In this document: in pieces, positions 52,022-62,700 of the stretch
How the letters are laid out: every line of letters starts with the position of its first letter
Position numbering within the stretch: position 1 is the stretch's first letter
Assembly (NCBI GenBank): GCA_022570795.1
Contig: JAKUDP010000006.1
Location: 1,612,001 to 1,676,000, forward strand
Length of the DNA stretch: 64,000 nucleotides
Origin: Sphaerulina vaccinii
Lineage: Eukaryota; Ascomycota; Dothideomycetes; Mycosphaerellales; Mycosphaerellaceae
Reading direction: 5' to 3'
The notes under the pieces: generated by a model
The model's input: only the letters and a program-made list of their open reading frames with translations
Database searches by the model: none
Told to the model about the DNA's origin: nothing
Translations under genes and position numbers: made by a program

Positions 52022-52888
52022 TCACGCTGCCACTCCTGACTCCGCCTTTCTATGCTGCTCGCTTCTCCTCTGCATCTCCGCTTCCACCTTCGGGTCTCGA
52101 TGATCATGACCCTCCGCAGCACACCACTTAAACCGGTTCGGAACCACGGTGGTCTCCGCTCCTCTCTTGACTTGGTCTAAAAGCTGCTTGGCAGAAATAT
52201 GCTTGAAAGCATTGAATTCGGGGTGGTTTTTGAGGCCGGCAACCCAGGCGCTGCCGCGCTGTATCTCCTTTTCCACTCTTTTCGCATCTAGTTGCCCGAC
52301 CGTGATTCCACCCTTCGGACTCTCCAGCTCGTACGTGCCGAGTTCCGTGGTACTCACCATGACATAAGTCAATGGAGGCTGGAAGGCGAGTTGTTGTCTC
52401 CACGATGCATCGGCATAGCTGTAGCGTGCTTCGACAGCGGGGCCACCATTGATCATCTTCCCGAGTAGTGGATGGGTCAAGATACAGCATGAGGCAGCGT
52501 CTTCGTTGGCATCGTTGTCCGTGCGGGTGCTGCATCGTTTATAGCCGAATCTTCTATTGTGATGATACACAAGCTTGAGCGGTGTCTCCACAATCGGCTG
52601 GAAGAAGAGAGCTTGCTGGAGTGGTTTTGAGCCAGCGACTACGGCTTTGAAATGCCTGCAGGTGCGCTGTATGGCGACGAGGATTTTGCGAGGTGGTAAC
52701 TCAAGGAAGATCCGCTCTGCAACCTCTGTGATTGCAAGGGCGCGGTTGACGTTTTGCTTTGCCTGCAAGATGTCAGTGACAGTTACGAAATCAGGAAGAG
52801 GGCGACTTGCCAGCAGATAGTACTGCTGATCTTCCGCCAGCTCCGTTGCGCTGCTCGCCTTGTCAGGTGGGGCGAGGTCGCCAGCCAT
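52022..52888 (-). CDS. F-box protein, LQQALFF family, copy C
   Basis: Preferred model complement(join(52022..52762,52811..52888)), 272 residues, removing a 48-base GC-AG intron (donor GCAAGT, acceptor GCAG) that sits at the same place and phase as the intron of copy D; without splicing the frame also stays open (288 residues). The F-box reads ALAITEVAERIFLELPPRKI, then LVAIQRTCRHFKAVVAGSK, followed by PLQQALFFQPI. The second block is ASWRQQLAFQPPLTYVMV, then LESPKGGITVGQL, and the end has RFKWCAAEGHDHRD. Likely SCF adaptor of unknown target. Confidence 0.78.
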   Translation of the reverse strand: MAGDLAPPDKASSATELAEDQQYYLLASRPLPDFVTVTDILQAKQNVNRALAITEVAERIFLELPPRKILVAIQRTCRHFKAVVAGSKPLQQALFFQPIVETPLKLVYHHNRRFGYKRCSTRTDNDANEDAASCCILTHPLLGKMINGGPAVEARYSYADASWRQQLAFQPPLTYVMVSTTELGTYELESPKGGITVGQLDAKRVEKEIQRGSAWVAGLKNHPEFNAFKHISAKQLLDQVKRGAETTVVPNRFKWCAAEGHDHRDPKVEAEMQRRSEQHRKAESGVAA

Positions 52889-53718
52889 GTCGTGGTTTCG
52901 TTCGATCGTTCGAAGGACTGTAAGTCGTGAGTGAAAGCTGGAAGGGCGAAAGGTGAAGCCCGTTTGTTTGTGAAGATATTAGTACTGCGTCACTAGTGAA
53001 TCAGCGACAAGTTGCTAGGCAACAGCAGCTAGTCGCTCCCACTAATATGAGACTTTATAAGCAACTGACTCCGTGCAACTCCGTCGAAAAACAACTCTTC
53101 ACCACTCGGTGCGCCCGTAAACTCTGTAACGGACACTTACAAGAGTGGCGGCCCAGTGGTAAAGCGTATGTTCAGACCTCTCTTTTGGTTCTTTCGTTAT
53201 ACTAATCAAATATTAGTGGCTTTATCTCACTTCACTTCGGACTAACAGATACTCAGCTTTTGTTGTAAACAACGTTTCGCAGTCGTCTTTCGCTACGTGT
53301 TCGAGCCGCACTGTCCGCGTGTATACGTTGATGATTGATAAGTTCTCGGCTCAGCGCGACTAGTCCTTTAGATCCTAGGGTCAGGCAGTAGGTGACGCTG
53401 GACTTCATATCACTTTCGAGGGTGTGAGATTGCGGTGTTCCTGTCATTCGAGTATGTTGTGGAGGAGATCGGGAGGGCGATGAGGGTAATTGGCAGAGCG
53501 TAGCAGAAATCTTAGTACATTGTAGAAGCACAGGGATACTTACATATTGTAGCATTCTGCTCAGTTCCTGTAAAGACTGTAGCGGCCCGATGCAGTCACG
53601 AGTCCAAGCCATGGCCTCATGGCACGGCACTCTTAGTGAGCACACCTTTCTGCAGGCCACTCTCCATGCATCGAGTCCCACCTTGCCACTGTCCATCATC
53701 CGCTGCATGCACAGCTGG
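52889..53718. other. 0.8 kb without a supported gene
   Basis: A 151-codon minus frame (53253-53708) lies directly after the stop of copy D and contains a good GTAAGT donor (53547 region), so it might be a read-through or UTR exon, but no motif supports it. A stretch near 53144-53165 looks faintly like a tRNA D-arm but does not fold into a tRNA. Confidence 0.4.
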
Positions 53719-54535
53719 TTACCATTGCTCTGGAGTCAGCTCTTTGTGACAGTGACGTTCATTCTCGCACCACTGGAATTTAACCGTCGAGTTGCTGACG
53801 TTCGCGCCTTTCGTCACCTCCGCCAGGAGCTGAGCGGCTGGCATAGTTTGCCAGGCCGTGCTCAGATACGAAGTGACGCCCTCAAGCTTATTATGGCAAG
53901 TTTGTACCATACCGGGTGTGAAGTACTCCGCGATGTTAGTCACTGTGATACCGCCCTCTGCACCAGATATGGCGACAAGATCATAGTTTCCGTCGTACAT
54001 GAAGGCTTTCGTGACAGGAGGTTGGAAAGCAAGCTGAAGTCTCCAGGAAGCATGTCTCTCGATAGCATTGGACCAATGCGTGATGTCCTTGATGGTATGA
54101 ACCAGTGGGTGTGGCAAGATGCAGTAGTCGCTGATTTTGGCATGGCAATTCTGGTCTTCGTCCGTGTCGTGCTGCCAAAAGCCATAGCAGTTCCATCCTT
54201 CGCTCCAAAGCTCATTGCAAGGCACCCGCTTTAGCTTCACATCAGTGATCGGCTTGAAGAACAGCGCTTGTTGTATCGCGACAGCCTGGAACTGCTTTGA
54301 GGTACGCTGGATATTGACGAGAATGTCGCGTGGAGGAAGCTCGAAGAAGATGCGCTCGGCGAGCTCGACGATCGCGAAGGTCCTGGTGGCCTGTAGAGTG
54401 TCAGCGGTGCTTTGAGAAAGTGCGCGGAGGGAGCTGATGCGCGGTTTCTGCTTCACTCACGAGTGAACCAAGTCTGGCGTACGCCTCCTTCCCCAGCGCT
54501 GCCGCCTTGTGCGGTGGAATGCACTTCGTCGCCAT
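53719..54535 (-). CDS. F-box protein, LQQALFF family, copy D
   Basis: Model complement(join(53719..54390,54461..54535)), 248 residues. Exon 1 gives MATKCIPPHKAAALGKEAYA and ends in front of GTGAGT; exon 2 starts ATRTFAIVELAERIFFELPP in phase 0 after CTCTACAG. The F-box continues DILVNIQRTSKQFQAVAIQQ and ALFFKPITD. Later blocks are HASWRLQLAFQPPVTKAF, GAEGGITVTNIAEYF and KFQWCENERHCHKE, which line up with copy C over the whole length. Copies C and D are the closest pair and stand side by side, so a tandem duplication is likely. Confidence 0.8.
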
Positions 54536-54879
54536 CTTGTTCTCGATGAAGGATGGTGCTGATGGAAGTGATGCTGATGAAGAGTGGTGCTAATGTTGGT
54601 GTCGAAGTCGCTTAGGTCAGTGAAGTGCTGCGGGAGAGTGGAAGATGGCTTGATAAGCATTGCGTTCACCAGTGAATTTGAACTCGTTAGATGTGAGCTG
54701 ATCACGAGATGTGAAACTAGGACAAAAGCGACTTTGCCCTGAACAGTTGAAAGTATACCCACTTGATACTTATCTTCATGCTCCTGTCTCGAGCAGGTCC
54801 GCCCCACAATGCTGATGTGAGCTCATTTTCTCCTTTCACTTGTGTTCTCTGTTGGCTGACCAAAACGGCCTGGAGGCCC

Positions 54880-55668
54880 TCAATCCTTGTTAGACAGCGC
54901 GGACAACGCTCCTCTTGCGGAGAGGTGTCCCAGCTTGTAGTCGCAATCCTGCCACAACGACCAGTTCTCAATCGCCAGGTTTCCATACACCTTGTCTGCT
55001 AACGGCGACACCTGCTCCATCGTGACTCCAATGTTGTCTGCCTTCACCTCCAACCAGTCCCTGCTACAATTCAAGCTCACAGAGATGGACGCCACCGGAG
55101 GCTGCGTGAGAAGCTGTCGTCGCCAGGATGCTTCTGGTCTGTTAAGTCCCTACAAGGTAGAAGATCAGCAATTATCTCCGAAAATACGCAAGAGTATCTC
55201 AGCAGGCGTGTCTGCGAGCCTGTCACCACAGCCGGCTCAAGCTCAGTGAGACGTTTCGGAAAGGCCGCTTACCGGTACTGGTGCTCTCATGGTAGTGATG
55301 GTCAGGTAACGAAGCAGAGAATGCTGGTAGACCTTGCGAGCACAGCCCTTGCCTCCTGCCTCGCGCCAGCTTCCACCGCGATTCTCGGTCGGATCCTTCG
55401 CGAATTGCAATCCTTCTGTGGTAAGCGGTGCGAAGAATAGTGCTTGCTGGATAGGTGTCGAGCCGAGAACGACTTCTTGAAATTTGCGGTTGACACGCTG
55501 GATGTTGACCAAGATTTCTTGTGATGGTAGCTCGAGGAAGATGGCTTGGGCGAGTTCGACGACGCCGAAAACGCGATGGGCGGCGGTGACCTTTGGCTTC
55601 TTCATATTAGCTTTCTTCCTTCTCTTCGTGCGTTGATGGCTGCTCTCTGATGGCTTGGCTTTGCCCAT
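54880..55668 (-). CDS. F-box protein, LQQALFF family, copy E
   Basis: Model complement(join(54880..55149,55273..55668)), 221 residues, intron 123 bases in phase 0. Exon 1 has a basic start (KRRKKANMKKPK), then FGVVELAQAIFLELPSQEIL, VNIQRVNRKFQEVVLGSTPI and QQALFFAPL. Exon 2 brings EASWRRQLLTQPPVASISVS and a shortened GVTMEQVS block. The tail after it is unlike copies C and D. The conserved SWRRQL..QPP block lies only in exon 2, which supports the splice. Likely SCF adaptor. Confidence 0.76.
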
Positions 55669-56250
55669 TGTGCAGCTCCCTCAACCTTTCTGGCTTTGGT
55701 GTATTGGGAGTTGATGTGGCAGAAGTTGTTGTGAGCTTGCGAAGCAAATCTCACATTGGAAGCTGGGTAAACCGTGGGACTTGAACTTGCTTCGACTTGG
55801 ACAATGGACCTGGCTTTCGAGTCAAGTCTCGAGACTGATACAGTGTGCAAAAGCGCCAGGCGAAGAGTGATGACCTTGTACCTAGCCCAGGCGAACAGTG
55901 CTACATCAAGGGTATGCATCTCGCTGCCGTGCTCGCCGTCCGTCGCGTTCCTTGCTCCGTCTCGCCATCGTGAGACTTGTGGTACTATCGTCTCCACGCT
56001 CGGTGGGCTGAGGTGCCTTGTCAGTGCATGGTAGGTCTGCGAATGGACTTGTCAGCCATGATGAGGGTCATGCTGGTGAGCATGTTGATGCACGAGAAAG
56101 AGGAAGTGAAGCAGACGACGTTGGAGGCGGCAAGTCTAACCCCTGCTCGGCTAGATCCGTTCTTGCATTAGCTTGATCGGCGATAAGGGTCGCGACTGCT
56201 CCAAACTTTTTGTCGCAAACCAACAACTACCAAATACATCGTTTCACAAA
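55669..56250. other. divergent promoter region
   Basis: Lies between F-box E and RRS1. No open frame with motif. Confidence 0.5.
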
Positions 56251-56876
56251 ATGGCGACCATGGACAACGGCGAAGCGCAACCCTACACTTTCGATCTCGG
56301 CCACCTCCTCGTCCAAGATCCAAACCCCCTTCCCACACTGAAGGAAGCCACCAACTCCGCCGAAAAAGAAGCAATCCTCACATCCGTCGCGCAAAAATGT
56401 GCCCAATCACTCATCCACCAACTCCTCTCGCAACCCATAACCCGCGACGAGAAAGACGGTAGTCTACAAATCTCCCTCCCCGCTCCAGAATTTCCTCTAC
56501 CTCGAGAGAAGCCCATACCAAAGGAGAAGGAAAAGACGAAATGGGAGAAATTCGCCGCGAAGAAGGGTATCAAGGCTACGAGGAAAGATGGAAAGAAGGT
56601 GTTTGATGAGGAGACGAAGGAATGGAAGGATAAGTATGGCTTTGGGGCGAGGGTTAGGAGAAGACCTGGAGAGGTGGAGAGTGATTGGATTCAAGAGGTT
56701 GATGAGAAGAAGGATGCGGCGAAGAAGGAGGAGAGTGAGAAGAAGGGGCATGGAGGGAAGAGGAAGGGTGAGTTGCACTGTGCTGGTAGAGTTGGGTGAG
56801 TTGTGCTAACGATGTTGCAGGTATGGGCGATAATGCCATTCGAGAGAGAAAGATGTCGAAGAAGAGCCGAAAGTGA
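56251..56876 (+). CDS. RRS1: RRS1, ribosome biogenesis regulatory protein
   Basis: Model join(56251..56767,56821..56876), 190 residues, intron 53 bases in phase 1. The N-terminal YTFDLGHLLVQDPNPLP is the family opening block. The middle FPLPREKPIPKEKEKTKWEK, then FAAKKGIKATRKDGKKVFDE and WKDKYGFGA, is the core RRS1 signature. The end is highly basic and finishes GMGDNAIRERKMSKKSRK after splicing. RRS1 works with RPF2 to bring the 5S RNP into pre-60S particles in the nucleolus. The ATG at 56251 is favoured over 56173 because it opens the family block. Confidence 0.94.
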
Positions 56877-57258
56877 GCTCGAGGGATGAGGCGCAAAGGA
56901 TGCGCACACATCACGGTGCACTTACGGACCCCCATCAAGCACGACAGTCCGGTTTGATATCTTGCGATGGCCATGCTTACGGACACGGCACTACTACAGC
57001 CCACTACATTCTTTGATCTCGAGCGAGCAGAATTCTGCATTACGACCAGAAGTTGATGAGGCTAGTGGATAGGTCTGGAATAGGAGCGAAGAGACAGATG
57101 TTCGAGAGTCTTCGGAATTGAACGAAGCGTGTACGACAGCAAGAGAATGTCGACGATGCTGTATAGTATGTATGTTCTGCAGTCATATACTTCTAATGAC
57201 AAAGCCGCAGGGCGCTTCGAGTAACGGCAACTGTGCTCGCCATCCTACTATACTAACC
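56877..57258. other. convergent spacer
   Basis: 3' flanks of RRS1 and of the drug pump; no gene seen. Confidence 0.5.
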
Positions 57259-58997
57259 CTAGAACTGCACCTGCCACTTCGGATGCGTCCTGATCCTCTC
57301 TCCATACCTATAGAAGATCCACGGAATCGGACACATCGCCAGCCCCAGGAAGGCCAGCAAGCTATTTCCCCAGCCCAGCCCAAGCCCATTATACATCTGA
57401 AGTCCAAAGAGAGGAAAGACTCCACCGAAGATCGATCGCAGCACCGTGTTCGCTGCTAACGCGCTAGCGGCATATACGTTGAAGGTATCGACCAGATACG
57501 TGTTGATAGCCATGAAGCAAGCGATCATTCCGATTCCGACGAGAAGCGTGCCGAAGAGTGGAACAGCCCATTGGAGATGGTATTGTGCTGTCCAGCCCTT
57601 CACAGAGGTCATCAGTAGCCATACCTGGAAGAAGTAATCATTACAACTTACATATATGAACAACCCAACCGGTATCAATGGACCCGCATAAATCAGTGGC
57701 GGCAGACGATACTCCGGCTTGATCTCCTTACCGGCCCCCTTTCGAGCTAAACTCTTCGCAATGCGATCAGATGTTCCACCTAGTACCGCAAGTCCGATAA
57801 AGTTTCCTATTCCGAGGGCTATGTATACCAGCCCCACGATCGAAGGACTAAAGTGGTAATTCTCCTCGAAGACGAAGGTGAAGGTTGTGAAGAGGAGGTA
57901 GAGGAAGCCGTAGACTATTGCCATGTAGAGGGACATCAGGCCACAGATTGGAGAGAGGAAGAGCATTTTTGTTGGGCGGACGATAGCCCGGAGGAAAAGC
58001 TGTTTCGGTGTGAGGCCGTTGTCCAGTTTCGATCGAAACGATGGGTTGTTTGTCGACTTGCGGAGCTGAGAGGCTTTGCGTTCGAGCAGGACCGGAGCGT
58101 AGGTCTCTCGCATGATGAAGAAGGCTGATATCGCGAACAGCGAGGTGCACATTGCGATCACATACTGGTCTTGGTCAGTAACAAGTCTCTTGAACACAGA
58201 GCAGAACTTACGAAGATCCATCTCCACGACTTAGCCTGGGACAGGAAACCTCCGCAGACAGGACCAACAACTGGTCCCAACAACGGCCCCATCGCCCAGA
58301 TCGCCATCGCACCACCTCTCTTCTCCGATGGCATCAGATCAGCGATCGTCCCTCCTCCAATCGTAATCGGACAAACTCCCCAGACACCCTGCAAGAATCG
58401 ATAAACGCAAAGCTCGCCCATACTCTGAGCTCTTCCGCACGCGATCGTGAACCCGATGAAACCCAGATTGCATACATGATAGACCCATAGCCTTCCGTAC
58501 AACTCCGAAAGGGGTGCAATGACTAGAGGTCCGAACGCGAAGCCGAGAACGTAGATTGAGACTACAAAGGTTGCGAGCGTTGAAGAGGTGGTGTTGAATT
58601 CTGTCATCAATTCTGGGACGCCAGGGGCGAACATGGAGGATGCGAGTGGTGTGAGGAAAGTCAGAGCGCTCAGGATGGCGATTTGAGTCCATTTCCGCGA
58701 CGTGGACCAGTTTTGAGGATTGGAAGGGTCGGATGAGCTGGACCAGTAGACGATGTTTGAATCTTGTTGTTGATACTCGTTCTCTGATGAGGTGGTTGTG
58801 TTTTCGAGGTCTATGAACGTTGCTCTTGGATGTGATGTGCTCTTCTCACGTCCTTGAGTATTGAAGTCTCTTGGCTTGGGTACAGGTGTGTCTGTGGGAA
58901 TGTCTGCATCGTGGCCTTCGAGATATGTCTTCTTTTCGTATTCTTGCAGGTCGCCGCCAGCGAGACCTGGTGTTATGTTGGTGTTTGGAGCAGCCAT
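57259..58997 (-). CDS. MFS drug:H+ antiporter, DHA1 family (FLR1/polyamine-type)
   Basis: Model complement(join(57259..57597,57652..58164,58212..58997)), 545 residues. A 100-residue polar N-terminus is followed by DPSNPQNWSTSRKW, the usual block before helix 1 in this family, then FVVSIYVLGFAFGPLVIAPL, SELYGRLWVYHVCN (loop 2-3 signature), GGTIADLM and the helix 5 motif GPLLGPVVGPVCGGFL. The second half follows with LFLRAIVRPTKMLFLSPI and FGTLLVGIGMIACFMAINTY. Twelve helices are expected. The second intron (57598-57651, 54 bases, in frame, without stop) was taken out because it restores LFIYGWTAQYHLQW, the family's YGWTA block; a simple open-frame reading keeps 18 extra residues. Proton-driven export of drugs or toxic compounds at the plasma membrane is expected. 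Confidence 0.9.
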
Positions 58998-59741
58998 ACT
59001 GCTTGGAGTGGCTAAGGGAAGCCATTGTCAGTAACTTAGGTCTCATCAACTGACTGTATTATATCATTCTTTCCGCGAAAGAGGAGTCTTGTATCTCACC
59101 TCGTCGTCGCCAAGTCCCAATATGATGCTAGTCAGTCAGCAAGGATCATCGGCCCGCAACTCTCCAGGTGGCTGGGAGACGCGTCGAACTCTTCTTCGAA
59201 GTCACTTCGTCTTCCACGTCTGTCTCGTCTTTTTTCTGCGAACCTGGAAGTTTCGCAACTGCTGTTGTCGTTGAATGATGAGTCGGCATTCTGTGAGAAC
59301 CGATTCCGAGTCTCTTGTTGTGGCTGCCACATCCGGAAGTACGGCACGAGAAAGGCTTGGTCGAACCGCTCGGCTATGCAAGAGCTCTCGATGAACACCA
59401 CCGCTTGTTTGCTGTATGCGGGGAGATGTTGTGTTCTGGGAAGGCGAGGAGGTGTTTGGAGAATGATTCCGGTCTTGTTATCGGAGTGAACGCGACTACA
59501 CAGCCGTCTTCATTGGAAGATAAACTATATGACCTTTGGTGATTCTGACGTGGAAATTCAGCTATCTAAGCCGATCTTGCATTCAGCAGCGCTTCACATT
59601 GACTTGATCCTCTAGTGTCATATCGTAAACACACAGAAGCATTGGACCCCAACGAGATATAGTTGCTGTCAGAACACTGTACTGAATCGACTATTCTGCC
59701 TGATTCCATGTTTGACATTTCCATCATCCCGCTAACCGCTA
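58998..59741. other. intergenic, no supported gene
   Basis: Short frames only (59132-59401 minus, 59265-59542 plus). Promoter of the drug pump and 3' flank of the large fusion gene. Confidence 0.45.
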
Positions 59742-62700
59742 CTAATCCATCCTACGCCATACGGCCCCGAGCTTCGTAATGAACGGATTGGAATTGTCGC
59801 CATTGAAGCGCGGCATTGAACGCATCCAGCTACCATATCGAAACCCTACTAGGGCAAAATCTGATCCCGGAGAGGGAATCTCTTTGATCCAGGGATCGTT
59901 CCAATTGCCAGGTACAGAGCCTTGGGGCCAGCAAATAACACTGCCATCCTGAAGAGTCAAGGCAACACTCTGTATGGCGAAAGATTGGAACATAGCACCT
60001 TGAGCAGGACAGTAGAACTTGACACCGGTCACGCGTGAGCTCTCGTTCGGTAATTGTAGGTTGAAAGTGTTGAGGCTATCGTTGGTAGGGGGTAGGTTAT
60101 CGCCAGGTCGAGGTGTCTTTATGGACACCAAATTAGTCACGATGAAAGGCGTGGTAGCTTTGTTAGACCAAAAGATGAAACTCCTAGGCCAGAGGCTGTA
60201 TTTCGATCTGAGACTACCCGCCTGGAGCGAGAACTGGAGTTCGCTGATAAAGTAAGGTCGATCCATGGGGGCAAGAGTGAAGTTGCCTCGTGCGGAGATG
60301 CAAGGGGAGCAGGTGATCCGGTTTGCATACATAGAAGGCATATGCTTTGTAATATCCTGCCACTCGTCTGTTGGCGGTGGTTGCTCCGTAGAAACTGGAA
60401 ATAGTGGGATCCATGGGTCGCCCGAAGTGGCAGAAGCTGGAGCGGTATTGCTTCGTACGCCCCGCTTCTTGTTCACGTACTGAATGGCCTTGTTCCTGTC
60501 CTGAAGCTGCGTGGACGGCGCCTACACAGAAATCAACTTGCTGAGTTCATAGATCGGATCGTGATTACATATACTCACCTGAATCAGATCAGGCTCTATC
60601 AAGGATCCATTTTGAATCTGGAAAATTAGGCAACCATCGTCCAAATCTCGAGCATACATGTCACCTGCGGTCGCGCTGTTACGGCAGTATATCTCGCCAT
60701 CTTGATAGTCAAATGTGAAGTCCTGCGGGAGCGGATTGTTGATCCAGATCTTTGGAGGTTTGCGGTCAATATTCACTGCTTTAGCAGTAGCCCGCATGGC
60801 GGCATGGCCATCGAGAATCCACTGTATACATTTTCTTCGTGGGAGTTTGGCCGAGCCCCCGCCATTGCCAGAGATCAGATAATCTGTGTTCATGGTCAGC
60901 AAACAAGCCAAAGATGATCTGGGTCAAGGCCTCCGCACTTACGATCAGCTGTCACAGCGGCAAAGAAGCCCGCTGAGTTGGAAGTGGAACTGCCATGATG
61001 AGGCACTTTCATCACGAGGTAATGCTTCTCGGGCACCGCTTTTGTAGAGGAACCAGACAGTGTGGCAATTCCCAGAGCATTCTGTAGGGCCAGGCCTTCT
61101 TTGCCATAATCGGACTTAGAGCCTGCGTCTCCAGTCCATAAGCTGAGCCAGTTGGTATACGTTTGACCACTCATCTCTTCAACGATGCTAACGTTATTAG
61201 CCATCGGGTTGTTGCTTTTCTTGAGAGCTATAGCTTCGTCCACAATGTCCTGGCTAGGACCAAGGTTCTTAAGTTTGCCACCAGCGGTAATGATGGATGC
61301 GGGCACGGCTGTACTGAGCAATGGAGTTGTTTCACACACCCATTTCTGGTCTGCACATATATCGATGAGGCCTTGAGCTTCTTTAGCCGCACCGAGTAGT
61401 TCATAGTACCAGTCTTTGATCCTCGTTGGTGTCTGCAGCGCTGTACTTGCTTCGTCTGCAGGCTCAACGAATAGGTCATTGATCTTGTCTGTTAGGGAAA
61501 AGCTATGTAGCTCCAGGTCGTTCGAATCCTTCGCTAGGGGAACACCAGGCAGCTCTGAAACCAAAGACTTGTGGACAGAGCGACTGTTCCTGGGTGGTAA
61601 AGGGCCTACAGGGTCATTCAACCAGGTATTCGCGGGTCAAACAGTCGCAGCGCCAGGAAACACACCGCGAGACGTGCCATCGATTGGTTTCCCGTCCTTC
61701 ATCTGATTGTACATCTTGTAGATTCCGTTGATGTGATCGTTGTCCTGGTGTGTTACCATCACCAGATCGATTGGTGCTCGCGCGTTGGTGATCTTGTCGA
61801 CTACGACCGGAAGACACTCGCCGTTCTTGTAGTTACTCACACATTCCCACATGTTCTGAGCGCTTTCTTTGCTGTGGCCACCGTCGATGATCATCGTGGA
61901 CTGGTGTATCTCTTCGATAGTATCAGTGCCCTGAACCTTCTCTGATCTCTTCTTATGGTGTATGTAGAATGCGTCTCCGGTCCCCGCGTTGCACATGAAT
62001 ATCGTGACCAACTCATCGATCCCGGCGACTTTGACGGATGCGGTGGCCTGTAGATTGTTGCCCGCCGTGGCGACGACTTTTGCCGGCTGACCCGTGGTAC
62101 TCATCGTAATGTTACTCCTACGGGACCGTTTACCAAGGCCTCCCATGATGTTTGACTCGTCGATGTCGACCTCTTTGCGTTTTTTCACTGTTGCCTGTAC
62201 CTTGTTACCCCCAGTGTCAAGAACCTACAAAAGCGTCAATTCATGTCAAGACTGCCTGTCTGGGTAGCACTGAAAGCGCCGGTAGGCTGGCGACAGAACT
62301 TCACGTACATGTATTGGTAGATCTGGATTCTCGTCCTGCGGGCCTGTCCAAGTCAAGTCAAATTCGAACTCGATTTCCTTGCCTCCACCCACAATGTGTC
62401 CAGTAATGATCTCTTGAACGAAAGCAAGCGTGCGGAGCGGGACGACCTCGAAGGATATGAGGACAGTCCTGTCATCGGAAATGATACGAGCCTGCCCATC
62501 TGCAGGCACGGATATTGCCTGCACCATTAACTCGACTCCGGACTGCCAGTTATCCTGGGATAGCATAGTATCCTCAGTACTCAGCGTAAGGACACCAGCC
62601 GGCTCGGTAGTCATGTTCAACAGAAAACGCTGGGAGTCGGCGGGACGGTGGTCAAGACTAGACGTAAACTTCATAGGCTTACCACCGGCATTGATCAAGA

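Noticed and set aside
53140..53175. Possible tRNA D-arm (GGCCCAGTGGTAAAGCG)
   Set aside because: No matching acceptor stem or T-loop with GTTCRA at the needed distance could be found.
53253..53708. Extra 3' exon of F-box copy D
   Set aside because: The frame begins right after the stop of copy D, but no splice donor before that stop leads into it and paralogues C and E have no matching sequence.
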